Shown: one piece after another, positions 38,185-47,439 of the stretch | Position numbering within the stretch: the first letter of the stretch is position 1 | Layout of the letters: every line of letters starts with the position of its first letter | Source of the DNA: Streptomyces uncialis | GTDB taxonomy: Bacteria > Actinomycetota > Actinomycetes > Streptomycetales > Streptomycetaceae | Length of the DNA: 64,000 nucleotides | Direction of reading: 5' to 3' | NCBI RefSeq assembly: GCF_001905345.1 | Contig: NZ_LFBV01000001.1 | Span: 507,321-571,320 of the forward strand | The notes under the pieces: model-generated | Databases searched by the model: none | Told to the model about the DNA's origin: nothing | What the model saw: the letters and a program-made list of their open reading frames with translations, nothing else | Position numbers and translations under genes: made by a program

Positions 38185-39173
38185 CCACCGGGCCCCTCAC
38201 CGAGACGACCACCGGACGACCCGAGACACCGGGGGAGACCATGCCGACCAGCCCCAGCACCCGAACCCGCACCCGCACGACCCACAAGGCGCTGACAGTC
38301 GTCTACCGCCTCGTCTGGATGACCCTGACCGTCCTCGTCGTCGGCAGCTTCGTGGTCGACCGGCTGGACGAGCCGCCCTTCCCGCTGATCTGGCTGGCCC
38401 TGGGCGCGAGCATGCTGGTCCTGCTGCTCCTCACCCATCTGACCCGCCCGTCCAGGGGGCCCGCCGCGACGACCGAGCCGATCGAGGTCGCCCCACCCGT
38501 CACGGGCCGCTGGCTCGCGGTCAACAGCCCGGCGGACAAGGTCCCCAGCCACGGCACCCACGGCTACGGCCAGACGTACGCGATCGACATCGTCGCCGAG
38601 CCGGAGCCCCGCCGGATAGCGGGCCGCCCCACCAACCCGCAGCGCCCCGGGTTCGCCTGGTTCTGGCCCCTGCTCCGCCGCCCGGAGGCGTATCCCGCGT
38701 TCGGCTCCCCGATCATGGCGGTCGCCGATGCCAGGGTCGTCCAGGCGTCCGACTCCCAGCGCGACCATCTGAGCCGTACTTCGCCGCTGCCGCTGTTCTA
38801 CCTGATGCTCCTGGAGGGCATGGCCCGTGCGATGGCCGGCCCCCACCGGGTCACCGGGAACCACCTCGTCCTGGACCTGGGCGACGGCACCTACGCGATG
38901 TACGCCCACCTCAAGAAGGGTTCGCTCAAGGTCCGCGCGGGCGACCGGGTCACCGAGGGCACCGTCCTCGCCGAGTGCGGCAACTCCGGCAATTCCACCG
39001 AGCCGCACCTCCACTTCCAGCTGATGGACTCCCCGGACCTGGACACGGCCCGCGGCCTCCCGTTCCGCTGGCGGGGTGTGGGCCTCCCGGCGGGCGGCGA
39101 GACATTCACGGCGCCGGAGCGGACCCGCGATACCGGGAGAAGCGTCGCGAGCGGTGTCACCCGGCCCGGTTAG
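38181..39173 (+). CDS. Membrane-anchored M23-family peptidase domain protein
   Basis: A 330-aa protein with two transmembrane helices (about residues 40-60 and 65-85) and a C-terminal LytM/M23 domain. SHGTHGYGQTYAIDI supplies the first histidine region (classic HxxxD, here HGYGQTYAID), and PHLHFQL is the HxH motif. M23 enzymes cleave peptidoglycan cross-links. NHLVLDLGDGTYAMYAHLKKGSLKVRAGDRV is the family's hallmark strand pair. Coupled to the ArsR-like gene upstream. Confidence 0.85.
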   Translation: MTTGPLTETTTGRPETPGETMPTSPSTRTRTRTTHKALTVVYRLVWMTLTVLVVGSFVVDRLDEPPFPLIWLALGASMLVLLLLTHLTRPSRGPAATTEPIEVAPPVTGRWLAVNSPADKVPSHGTHGYGQTYAIDIVAEPEPRRIAGRPTNPQRPGFAWFWPLLRRPEAYPAFGSPIMAVADARVVQASDSQRDHLSRTSPLPLFYLMLLEGMARAMAGPHRVTGNHLVLDLGDGTYAMYAHLKKGSLKVRAGDRVTEGTVLAECGNSGNSTEPHLHFQLMDSPDLDTARGLPFRWRGVGLPAGGETFTAPERTRDTGRSVASGVTRPG

Positions 39174-39182
39174 GCTCGGAGG

Positions 39183-39974
39183 ATGCCGCCCGCCAGGAAG
39201 CGTGTCCGTACGTTCGACCCCGCCAGGACCAGGGCCGCCGTGCTCGCGCAGTACGCGCTGGTACGTGAGGGGATCGCGCGGCTCACCCCCGATCAGCTCC
39301 AAGCGCCGACCCGGCTCGGCGACTGGACGGTACGGGAGCTGACGGCACATCTGTCGGTCGCCGTCGGGAGCGTCGTACGGGGTCTGGAGCTTCCCGAGCC
39401 CGCGCGGCGGGAGTTGGCGCTGATGGACTACCCCGCCATGGCTTCCGCCAGGGCCGTCGAGCCGGACGAAGACGCACAGGCGACGGCGGCGGAGGGCACC
39501 ACCGACGAGCTGTTCGCCCGAGCGGCGGACCGTCTCCCCGAGGTGCTCGCCACCGTGACGGACGAGCGGCTGATCCCGACGCGGCTCGGGGCGATGCGGC
39601 TCTCGGACTTCCTGGTGACCCGGGTCGTGGAGCTCGTCGTCCGTACCGACGACCTCAATGACGCGACGGACCTCGGGGTGCCGTTCGACCGTCAGGCCCA
39701 GGCGATCACCACGAGGTTCCTGGCGGACGCGTTGGCGGTCAAGGCGCCGGGGGGCGCGGTCGAGGTCCGGGTCCCGCCGTTCGCGGTGATCCAGTGCGGG
39801 GCGGGTCCGCGGCACACCCGGGGTACCCCGCCGAATGTCGTCGAGACCGACCCCCTCACCTGGACGCGGCTCGCGACGGGGCGCACCGACTGGGCCACGG
39901 AGGTCGCCGCGGGCAGGATCACGGCCAGCGGCGACCGAGCCAACCTCACCCCCACCCTCCCAGTCCTCCCCTGA
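39183..39974 (+). CDS. Maleylpyruvate isomerase family (mycothiol-dependent DinB-type) protein
   Basis: A 263-aa protein starting 9 bp after the M23 gene. The N-terminal four-helix DinB/MDMPI domain includes TRLGDWTVRELTAHLSVAVG, followed by MRLSDFLVTRVVELVVRTDDL, with conserved His and Asp that could bind a metal. The C-terminal 80 residues resemble the sterol-carrier-like domain that follows MDMPI domains (NVVETDPLTWTRLATGRTDW). The family handles mycothiol-dependent chemistry; the actual substrate is unknown. Confidence 0.82.
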   Translation: MPPARKRVRTFDPARTRAAVLAQYALVREGIARLTPDQLQAPTRLGDWTVRELTAHLSVAVGSVVRGLELPEPARRELALMDYPAMASARAVEPDEDAQATAAEGTTDELFARAADRLPEVLATVTDERLIPTRLGAMRLSDFLVTRVVELVVRTDDLNDATDLGVPFDRQAQAITTRFLADALAVKAPGGAVEVRVPPFAVIQCGAGPRHTRGTPPNVVETDPLTWTRLATGRTDWATEVAAGRITASGDRANLTPTLPVLP

Positions 39975-39984
39975 CCCCACCCGA

Positions 39985-40655
39985 GTCCCCTGTACAGGTC
40001 GCCTTCGCTCGCGCCGCCTAGTTCCCTGTGCTGGGCGTACTTGTTCCCGCACAGGTCGTCCGTGGGTGCGCAGTTCCCCGCAGGTCGCCTTCGCTCGCGC
40101 CCCGGGGTTTCCTGTGCTGGGCGCACTTGTTCCTGTGCTGTCGCTCGGTGGGTGCGCAGTTCCCCGCGCCCCTGAAGGGGCGCCTCAGCCCCGTGATGTT
40201 GCTTTTCGCCATCCTCCTCGCGCGGTCGCATGGCCACGGGAGGGGGTGGGCGGGAATCTCTGCTCGCAGACTCCGATGCTCTTCAGTAGATCCACTGGAC
40301 GTCGTACCGAGCGTGTCGGATCGAGGACGGAGAATCCCGACCGGCACCGACCCGAAGAACAAGCCGGGAGCGCCCCAAAGGGGCGCGGGGAACTGCGCAC
40401 CCCACGAGCGACGGCACAGGAACGGAGTACGCCCAGCCGGACGGACCTCGCAAGCGCAAGCGAAGGCGACCCGCGGGGAACTGCGCACCCCACGAGCGAC
40501 GGCACAGGAACGAAGTGCGTCCACCCGGACAGACCTGGGAAGCGCAAGCGAAGGCGACCCGCGGGGAACTGCGCACCCCACGAACGACGGCACAGGAACA
40601 AGTGCGCCCAGCCGGACAGACCCCAGACGCGCAAGCGAAGGAACCCCCGGGGGAA
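39985..40655. repeat. Composite repeat C (core inverted)
   Basis: Left units in GCGCAGTTCCCC orientation and right units in GGGGAACTGCGC orientation, as in A and B. The central module (40234-40356) is turned around relative to A, B and D and its 52-bp core has three substitutions. So the core can flip while the outward polarity of the flanks is kept. Confidence 0.83.
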
Positions 40656-40660
40656 CCGTA

Positions 40661-40676
40661 ACGAGCGCTCGCTCGT
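40661..40676. promoter_or_regulatory. Perfect inverted repeat before the META gene
   Basis: ACGAGCG-CT-CGCTCGT, 7-bp arms, ends 9 bp upstream of the ATG. It could be a repressor operator or a translation-blocking hairpin. No clear ribosome site lies between it and the start. Confidence 0.55.
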
Positions 40677-40685
40677 CAGATCGCC

Positions 40686-41579
40686 ATGTACACGCAACGG
40701 CGCACCCCCGCCCCGAAATCCGCGGCCACCGCGACCGCGACCGCGGCGACCGCAACCGCAACCGCAACCGCGGTCGCCGCGGTACTCCTCGCGGCCTGCG
40801 GTACCAGCACACCCGCGGACGAGGGCAAGGGCACGGACAAGGACCCCGCCGCCGGAACGACCGCCGGTACCCTCACCGACACCCGCTGGACGATCCGCAC
40901 CCTGACCGTCGCGGACACCCCGCACCCCGCGCCCAAGGGCACCCACCTCACGTTCGACGACAAGTCCCAGGTCAGCGGGAACTACGGATGCAACGACTTC
41001 CGGGCCCGCACGGATCTCAAGGGCGGCGTACTGACCCTGAAGGACGCCGTGTCGACGGAGACCGCGTGCACGAGCCTCGACTTCGAGGAACGTCTCGCCC
41101 GGACCCTCGCCGCCGGCGGTCTCACGGTCACGCGGGAGAAGGACACCCTGCGTCTCACCACCCCGAAGGGCGATCACGTGGAGCTGACCCGGGCCAAGGC
41201 CGAGGAACCCGCGCCGCTCACCGGCACCCGGTGGACGGTCACGACCCTCACCGACGGCACGACGTCCGCCTCGCTGCCCGCCGGGACGGAAGGCAAGGCG
41301 CATCTGACGATCGCGAAGGACGGCCGGGCCAGCGGCAACCTCGGCTGCAACCGCTTCTCGGCCACCGCGAAGATCGGGGACGACGGCACCCTGACCCTCG
41401 GTACCCCGGCGATGACCCGCATGATGTGCGCGGCCGCGGCGATGCGCACGGAGAAGGCCCTGCTGCGGCTCTTCGACGGCAAGAAGATCACCTACGAGCT
41501 GAGCGGCGACTCCCTCACCCTGACCGCCCCGGACGGCAAGGGCGCCACGGCCACCGTGACCCCGCGGGCGCGCCCGTAG
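40686..41579 (+). CDS. Lipoprotein with two META (HslJ-like) domains
   Basis: A 297-aa lipoprotein. The signal peptide has an unusual Ala/Thr repeat (ATATATAATATATATAVAA) ending in the lipobox LLAAC, so Cys at about residue 38 is lipidated. Two META domains follow: LTDTRWTIRTL with GNYGCNDFRA, and LTGTRWTVTTL with GNLGCNRFSA plus TRMMCAAAAMRTEKALL. The family includes HslJ, linked to novobiocin resistance and heat shock in E. coli; its molecular role is unclear. Extracytoplasmic location is expected. Confidence 0.9.
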   Translation: MYTQRRTPAPKSAATATATAATATATATAVAAVLLAACGTSTPADEGKGTDKDPAAGTTAGTLTDTRWTIRTLTVADTPHPAPKGTHLTFDDKSQVSGNYGCNDFRARTDLKGGVLTLKDAVSTETACTSLDFEERLARTLAAGGLTVTREKDTLRLTTPKGDHVELTRAKAEEPAPLTGTRWTVTTLTDGTTSASLPAGTEGKAHLTIAKDGRASGNLGCNRFSATAKIGDDGTLTLGTPAMTRMMCAAAAMRTEKALLRLFDGKKITYELSGDSLTLTAPDGKGATATVTPRARP

Positions 41580-41636
41580 CAGCTCCGGGGGCCGAACCGG
41601 CGGGTAAGTGATTCGCCTTACGTAACACGTCCCCAA

Positions 41637-41666
41637 TTCGGACCGGTGGTCGATCTCGCCTACACT
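41637..41666 (+). promoter_or_regulatory. Candidate purF promoter, leaderless mRNA
   Basis: TTCGGA at 41637-41642 and TACACT at 41661-41666 are spaced by 18 bp. The expected transcription start (41672-41674) coincides with the GTG start codon of purF. No ribosome-binding site precedes the start. Confidence 0.6.
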
Positions 41667-41673
41667 CGGAGCC

Positions 41674-43200
41674 GTGCCACGTGGTGACGGTCGACTCAAT
41701 CACGATCTGCTTCCCGGCGAGAAGGGCCCCCAGGACGCTTGTGGCGTCTTCGGTGTCTGGGCTCCGGGCGAAGAGGTCGCAAAGCTCACGTACTTCGGGC
41801 TGTACGCCCTCCAGCATCGGGGCCAGGAATCCGCGGGAATCGCGGTCAGCAACGGCTCCCAGATTCTCGTCTTCAAGGACATGGGACTGGTCTCCCAGGT
41901 CTTCGACGAGACCTCCCTCGGCGCCCTCAGGGGCCACATCGCCGTAGGACACGCCCGCTACTCGACCACCGGCGCATCGGTGTGGGAGAACGCCCAGCCC
42001 ACGTTCCGCGCCACTCCGCACGGCTCCCTCGCGCTCGGCCACAACGGCAACCTGGTGAACACCGCCAAGCTCGCCGAGATGGTCGCCGACCTGCCCCGGC
42101 GGGAAGGCCGCGCCACCCAGGTCGCCGCCACCAACGACACCGACCTCGTCACCGCGCTCCTCGCGGGCCAGACCGACGACGACGGCAAGCCCCTGACCAT
42201 CGAGGAGTCCGCCGCCAAGGTGCTCCCCGAGGTGATGGGCGCCTTCTCGCTGGTCTTCATGGACGAGAACACCCTCTACGCGGCCCGTGACCCGCAGGGC
42301 ATCCGCCCGCTGGTGCTCGGCCGGCTGGAGCGCGGCTGGGTCGTCGCCTCCGAGTCCGCCGCCCTCGACATCTGCGGCGCGACCTATGTCCGGGAGATCG
42401 AGCCGGGCGAGTTCATCGCCGTCGACGAGAACGGCATCCGCACCTCACGATTCGCAGAAGCGAAGCCCAAGGGCTGTGTCTTCGAGTACGTGTACCTCGC
42501 CCGCCCCGACACCGACATCGCCGGGCGGAACGTCTACCTCTCCCGGGTGGAGATGGGCCGGCGGCTCGCGAAGGAAGCACCGGTCGAGGCCGACCTGGTG
42601 ATAGCGACCCCGGAATCCGGCACCCCCGCCGCGATCGGGTACGCGGAGGAGTCCGGCATCCCGTTCGGTGCCGGTCTGGTGAAGAACGCGTATGTGGGCC
42701 GGACCTTCATCCAGCCCTCGCAGACGATCCGCCAGCTCGGCATCCGGCTGAAGCTCAATCCGCTGAAGGAAGTCATCCGGGGCAAGCGACTGGTCGTCGT
42801 GGACGACTCGATCGTGCGCGGCAACACCCAGCGCGCCCTGGTCCGGATGCTCCGTGAGGCCGGTGCCGCCGAGATCCACATCCGGATCTCGTCGCCGCCC
42901 GTGAAGTGGCCCTGCTTCTTCGGCATCGACTTCGCGACCCGCGCCGAACTCATCGCCAACGGCATGTCCGTCGAGGAGATCGGCAGGTCGCTGGCGGCCG
43001 ACTCCCTCTCGTACATCTCCCTCGACGCCATGATCGAGGCCACCACCATCGCCAAGCCCAACCTCTGCCGGGCCTGCTTCGACGGTGAGTACCCGATGGA
43101 TCTGCCCGACCCGGAACTGCTCGGCAAGCAGCTCCTCCAGACCGAGCTGGCGGCCGGTCCGGCGGCCACCGCCGCGGTCGACGCGCTCCGTCGCCCGTAA
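41674..43200 (+). CDS. purF: Amidophosphoribosyltransferase
   Basis: A 508-aa enzyme for the first committed step of purine synthesis (PRPP + Gln to phosphoribosylamine). The propeptide-like start VPRGDGRLNHDLLPGEKGPQDACGVFGVW ends at the catalytic Cys (CGVFG), which must be unmasked. The PRPP loop is VVVDDSIVRGNTQ. Cysteines in KWPCFFG, LCRACFDGEYP and the region between fit the [4Fe-4S]-type PurF. The GTG start is supported by promoter spacing. Confidence 0.97.
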   Translation: MPRGDGRLNHDLLPGEKGPQDACGVFGVWAPGEEVAKLTYFGLYALQHRGQESAGIAVSNGSQILVFKDMGLVSQVFDETSLGALRGHIAVGHARYSTTGASVWENAQPTFRATPHGSLALGHNGNLVNTAKLAEMVADLPRREGRATQVAATNDTDLVTALLAGQTDDDGKPLTIEESAAKVLPEVMGAFSLVFMDENTLYAARDPQGIRPLVLGRLERGWVVASESAALDICGATYVREIEPGEFIAVDENGIRTSRFAEAKPKGCVFEYVYLARPDTDIAGRNVYLSRVEMGRRLAKEAPVEADLVIATPESGTPAAIGYAEESGIPFGAGLVKNAYVGRTFIQPSQTIRQLGIRLKLNPLKEVIRGKRLVVVDDSIVRGNTQRALVRMLREAGAAEIHIRISSPPVKWPCFFGIDFATRAELIANGMSVEEIGRSLAADSLSYISLDAMIEATTIAKPNLCRACFDGEYPMDLPDPELLGKQLLQTELAAGPAATAAVDALRRP

Positions 43201-43238
43201 CCCCCCTCCCCGAGACACGACACGAAGGTTCCGCGAGC

Positions 43239-44333
43239 ATGTCTGCTGAATCCCCTGTGAGCACGCCGGGCCCCGGCTCCGGCGCGAGCTACGCGAGCGC
43301 GGGCGTCGACATCGAGGCGGGCGACCGCGCCGTCGAGCTGATGAAGGAGTGGGTGCGCAAGACCCGGCGCCCCGAGGTCGTCGGCGGCCTCGGCGGGTTC
43401 GCCGGGCTCTTCGACGCGTCCGCGCTCAAGCGCTACGAGCGTCCGCTGCTCGCCTCCGCGACCGACGGCGTCGGCACCAAGGTCGACATCGCCCGCCGCC
43501 TCGGCGTCTACGACACGATCGGCCATGACCTGGTCGCGATGGTCATGGACGACATCGCGGTGTGCGGCGCCGAGCCGCTGTTCATGACCGACTACATCTG
43601 CGTCGGCAAGGTCCACCCGGAGCGGGTCGCGGCCATCGTCAAGGGCATCGCGGAGGGCTGCGTCCTCGCGGGCTGCGCCCTGGTCGGCGGCGAGACCGCC
43701 GAACACCCGGGCCTGCTCGGCCCGGACGACTTCGATGTCGCCGGCGCGGGTACGGGCGTCGTCGAGGCCGACCGGCTGCTCGGCCCGGATCGTATCCGCA
43801 CGGGTGACGCGGTGATCGCGATGGCCTCCTCCGGCCTTCACTCGAACGGGTACTCGCTGGTCCGCCATGTCCTCTTCGACCAGGGCGGACTCTCCCTCGA
43901 CCAGCGTGTGGACGAGCTCGGCCGCACCCTGGGCGAGGAGCTGCTGGAGCCCACCCGGATCTACTCGCTGGACTGTCTGGCGCTGGCCCGCACCGCCGAG
44001 GTGCACGCCTTCAGCCACATCACCGGCGGCGGGCTCGCCGCCAACCTGGCCCGGGTCGTCCCGGACGGGCTGCACGCCGTCGTGGACCGCTCCACCTGGG
44101 CCCCCGGGGCGATCTTCGACCTGGTGGGCAAGGTCGGGCGGGTCGAGCGGCTGGAGCTGGAGAAGACCCTGAACATGGGCGTCGGCATGATGGCCGTGGT
44201 GCCCGCCGAGTCGGCCGAGGTCGCCCTGACCCTGTTCGCGGACCGGGGCGTGGACGCCTGGATCGCGGGCGAGATCACCGAACGCGGCGACCACAGCACG
44301 GGCGCGGCCCTGGTCGGCGACCACCCGAAGTAG
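43239..44333 (+). CDS. purM: AIR synthetase (phosphoribosylformylglycinamidine cyclo-ligase)
   Basis: A 364-aa enzyme closing the imidazole ring of AIR. Signatures: SYASAGVDIEAGDRAVELM, LASATDGVGTKVDIA, HDLVAMVMDDIAVCGAEPLFMTDY, LVGGETAEHPG, SSGLHSNGYSLVR and HITGGGLAANL. It starts 38 bp after purF and is probably co-transcribed. A hairpin lies at 44496. Confidence 0.97.
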   Translation: MSAESPVSTPGPGSGASYASAGVDIEAGDRAVELMKEWVRKTRRPEVVGGLGGFAGLFDASALKRYERPLLASATDGVGTKVDIARRLGVYDTIGHDLVAMVMDDIAVCGAEPLFMTDYICVGKVHPERVAAIVKGIAEGCVLAGCALVGGETAEHPGLLGPDDFDVAGAGTGVVEADRLLGPDRIRTGDAVIAMASSGLHSNGYSLVRHVLFDQGGLSLDQRVDELGRTLGEELLEPTRIYSLDCLALARTAEVHAFSHITGGGLAANLARVVPDGLHAVVDRSTWAPGAIFDLVGKVGRVERLELEKTLNMGVGMMAVVPAESAEVALTLFADRGVDAWIAGEITERGDHSTGAALVGDHPK

Positions 44334-44495
44334 TCACGTCCCCACCGCGGGGGAGGGGATCCGCTGACCGCGGTGCCGTCCGCCCCCGGCCCGAAAAGGC
44401 CGGACGGACGGCGCCGGACCGGGGCACCCGGGAATCCCGCCGTACGGGGCGGTGGGCGGTGGGACACGCCAGGACCGCCTCGGGGAAGCACAAAA

Positions 44496-44525
44496 CCCGG
44501 TCCGGCGTGATGTGCCCGGACCGGG
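44496..44525. terminator. Hairpin between purM and the DUF3073 gene
   Basis: A 10-bp perfect stem CCCGGTCCGG (44496-44505) with its complement at 44516-44525, preceded by AAAA. Placed between convergent genes, so it can serve both. Confidence 0.8.
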
Positions 44526-44653
44526 AAGGTGCCGTCGGCCGACCGGCCGCCGACGGTGACGTCAGGGTGTGCCGACGCACCGGCGGAAGACCCCGCCGAC
44601 CAGTATGGGGACGCTGCTACGGATGACGCGGGTTACGCGCAACGGCCGTGGCG

Positions 44654-44914
44654 TCAAGCGCCCCGACGCCGCGCCGACGGACCGGACTCACCGGCCGACT
44701 CGTCGTCGTCGTCCTCGTTGTACAGATCCGCGTACCGTGCGTACGGGTCGTTGTCGTCCTCGTCGTCGTCCTCGAACGGCTCGCTGTTCGGCGGCTGGTT
44801 CGAAGTCGACGCGCCCAGCTCGTTGGCCAGGCGTGAGAGGTCAGTCCCACCGCTGTTGTACTTCAGCTGGCGGGCGACCTTCGTCTGCTTGGCCTTGGCC
44901 CGGCCGCGCCCCAT
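44654..44914 (-). CDS. DUF3073 family protein
   Basis: An 86-aa actinobacterial protein. ATG 44912-44914 gives the family start MGRGRAKAKQTKVARQLKYNSGGTDLSRLANEL. The second half is very acidic (DDDEDDNDPYARYADLYNEDDDD). Basic N-terminus plus acidic tail suggests a nucleic-acid- or ribosome-associated role, but none is established. It is commonly found between purM and vdh in Streptomyces. Confidence 0.92.
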   Translation of the reverse strand: MGRGRAKAKQTKVARQLKYNSGGTDLSRLANELGASTSNQPPNSEPFEDDDEDDNDPYARYADLYNEDDDDESAGESGPSARRRGA

Positions 44915-45244
44915 GGCTCGACCCCCTCGGTGACGGGGCTCGGTGGCCCCAGAGTCTTGACACGCGTTCATGGTCGGGAACGGACTCTCCGTGGAGAGAC
45001 CGGTCCGTAGGGCTTCCACGGTACCTGCTCCCGCGGTCATACGGTACGTCGCCCGCAGGACGCGCGGGTGCGCAAGACCGGTGAGGCGCCCCGTCCTCGC
45101 TGGTCACCCGCGATTTTAACCTCTTCTCAGGGGCCGACCCGCCGACGGAGGATGAGTCTCATCTCTCAGCCCCCTCGGCAGGGTCACGACACCTTCACAC
45201 AGGGGCGGCGCCGCGCGTGTCGGACCCCCGCCCCGGGGTGGGAT
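44915..45244. other. Promoter region of DUF3073 gene, no gene
   Basis: About 330 bp. The DUF3073 promoter should lie near 44950-45050 (minus strand). No other feature is recognised. Confidence 0.4.
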
Positions 45245-46333
45245 TCAGCGGCTCGCGGAACGCGCCTCGGCGATCCGGTGCTCGGCGATCCGGTCGGCCG
45301 CGGCGGCCGGCGGAATCCCGTCCTTCTTTGCACGTGTGAATATGTCCAGGGTGGTGTCGAAGATCCGCGCGGCCTTCACCTTGGCCCGGTCGAAGTCGAA
45401 ACCGTGCAGCTCGTCCGCGACCTGGATCACCCCGCCCGCGTTCACCACGTAGTCGGGGGCGTAGAGGATGCCGCGGTCGGCGAGATCCTTCTCCACCCCG
45501 GGGTGGGCGAGCTGGTTGTTGGCGGCGCCGCACACCACGGTCGCGGTCAGGGCGGGCACCGTGTCGTCGTCCAGGGCCCCGCCGAGCGCGCAGGGCGCGT
45601 ACACGTCCAGTCCGCCGACCCGGATCAGCGCGTCGGTGTCGGCGGCGACGGTGACCCGCGGATGCAGATCGGTCAGCCGCCGGACGGCCTCCGCGCGGAC
45701 ATCGGTGACGACGACCTCGGCACCGTCGGCCAGCAGATGCTCGACCAGATGGTGACCCACCTTGCCGACCCCCGCGACCCCTACTTTCCGGCCACGCAGC
45801 GTCGGGTCGCCCCACAGATGCTGGGCGCTGGCCCGCATCCCCTGGAAGACGCCGTACGCGGTGAGCACCGACGAGTCGCCCGCGCCGCCGTTCCCGGGGG
45901 AGCGTCCGGTGGTCCAGCGGCACTCGCGGGCCACCACGTCCATGTCGGCGACATAGGTGCCGACATCGCAGGCGGTCACGTACCGGCCGCCGAGCGAGGC
46001 CACGAATCTGCCGTACGCCAGCAGCAGGGCCTCCGTCTTGATCCGCTCCGGGTCACCGATGATGACGGCCTTGCCGCCACCGTGGTCGAGCCCGGCCATG
46101 GCGTTCTTGTACGACATCCCGCGCGCGAGGTTCAGCGCGTCGGCGACGGCCGCCTCCTCGTTCGCGTACGGGTAGAAGCGGGTGCCGCCGAGCGCGGGGC
46201 CCAGCGCGGTGGAGTGGAGGGCGATCACGGCCTTGAGGCCGCTGGCACGGTCCTGGCAGAGCACGACCTGTTCATGGCCGCCCTGGTCCGAGTGGAACAG
46301 GGTGTGCAGGACGCCGTCGGTTACATCGGTCAC
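45245..46333 (-). CDS. vdh: Valine (branched-chain amino acid) dehydrogenase
   Basis: A 362-aa NAD-dependent enzyme of the Glu/Leu/Phe/Val dehydrogenase family, deaminating valine to 2-oxoisovalerate and feeding macrolide precursor supply in Streptomyces. The substrate site [43 protein letters not shown] contains the two catalytic lysines. The Rossmann motif is [14 protein letters not shown]. The Val assignment over Leu or Phe follows the bldC-adjacent gene order known in streptomycetes. Confidence 0.92.
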   Translation of the reverse strand: MTDVTDGVLHTLFHSDQGGHEQVVLCQDRASGLKAVIALHSTALGPALGGTRFYPYANEEAAVADALNLARGMSYKNAMAGLDHGGGKAVIIGDPERIKTEALLLAYGRFVASLGGRYVTACDVGTYVADMDVVARECRWTTGRSPGNGGAGDSSVLTAYGVFQGMRASAQHLWGDPTLRGRKVGVAGVGKVGHHLVEHLLADGAEVVVTDVRAEAVRRLTDLHPRVTVAADTDALIRVGGLDVYAPCALGGALDDDTVPALTATVVCGAANNQLAHPGVEKDLADRGILYAPDYVVNAGGVIQVADELHGFDFDRAKVKAARIFDTTLDIFTRAKKDGIPPAAAADRIAEHRIAEARSASR

Positions 46334-46533
46334 GGTGGTGACTCCCGGATACGTAGCGGCGGTTGTGGGCCGGTTCCCGTACGGGTGGCGGGCCCGGTGG
46401 GACGAGACTAGAGCCTGCGCGCCACGGCGACGGGCACGCGCGGGGGATCACCCTCTCCCGGAGTACGGATATGGCACGATTCATCAGGGTTTGTCGCAGG
46501 TTTCCACGCCGGTCGGCGGGGGAGGGAGCAGAG

Positions 46534-47439
46534 GTGCCCAAGGTGTCCTCGGTGATCGTGCCGTACGCGTCCTACTTGCGCGTGTACGAGCCACTGGCCG
46601 CCTTCCCGGAACCGGAACGCGGCCACTGGGCGCGTTACGCCCGCCGCCCCGACCGCCCCTCGTACCAGGACGAACTCCGGCGCTCGCTGGCGGACTTGCT
46701 GCCCGTGCCGCCGGTCCCGGTGCCGGTCCACGAGAGCGACGACGCGTTCGTCACGGAGGTCGACGGCGTGGTGTGCGTCTGCCCGTGGCGGACCCGGCTG
46801 CGGGGCTGGCAGGCGCTCGGTGAGCTGGCGTCCGGGGGCCGGCTGCCCCCGGCGGTGCTCGACGCGGTGCTGCCGCCGGTGGTGCGCCGCCAGAGCGCCG
46901 ACGACTACGAGCGCTGGCGGGCCCGCAACCCGGACGCGCGCCCCTGGATCCGTACCGCGACCTGGCAGGTGCCGCTGGCGTGGTTCGTCCTGGTCACCGA
47001 CGACGAGCGGGAGTACCTGACGGACGCGGACGGGCCGGGTTCCGGCGCCGGTGACGGACCGGGCGACGGGGAGCCGGGGCCCGGGGCGGGAGCGCCCCCC
47101 GTGCTGCGTTACCGCACGCCGATGGTGCAGGCGCGGCGGCGGGTGGCGCGTGGCCTGAAAGCGCTGAAGGAATCACTGGGCGGCGGACCGCTCGTCGAGG
47201 GCCTGGTGGACGTGGGGCGCTGGCTGGAGGAGTTCCATCCGCGCTCGCTGGTGGAGCTCGACTACGGCGGTCTGGTGCACGCGCTGCCCGCCGAACATCT
47301 CGCGGCGGACCACTCGGCCGCGGATGTCGCCGCGGGCATCGCGGCGCTGCGGGCGGGCGACAGCGTGGCGGCCGGGGCGGTGTACGCGCGGCTGGTGGAG
47401 CGCTGGCGCGTGGTCCGGGACCGCCGCTCGGCGAACTGA
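46534..47439 (+). CDS. Conserved hypothetical protein next to bldC
   Basis: A 301-aa soluble protein of unknown function. GTG 46534 (VPKVSSVIVPYASYLRVYEPLAAF) has a good GGGAGGGAGC ribosome site; the frame upstream overlaps the vdh promoter. There are Trp/Arg-rich segments, a Gly/Asp-rich linker around residues 165-185, and a C-terminal helical region with LVELDYGGLVHALPAEHLAADHSAADVAAGIAALRAGD. No catalytic motif was recognised. The pairing with bldC is conserved in the genus. Confidence 0.82.
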   Translation: MPKVSSVIVPYASYLRVYEPLAAFPEPERGHWARYARRPDRPSYQDELRRSLADLLPVPPVPVPVHESDDAFVTEVDGVVCVCPWRTRLRGWQALGELASGGRLPPAVLDAVLPPVVRRQSADDYERWRARNPDARPWIRTATWQVPLAWFVLVTDDEREYLTDADGPGSGAGDGPGDGEPGPGAGAPPVLRYRTPMVQARRRVARGLKALKESLGGGPLVEGLVDVGRWLEEFHPRSLVELDYGGLVHALPAEHLAADHSAADVAAGIAALRAGDSVAAGAVYARLVERWRVVRDRRSAN

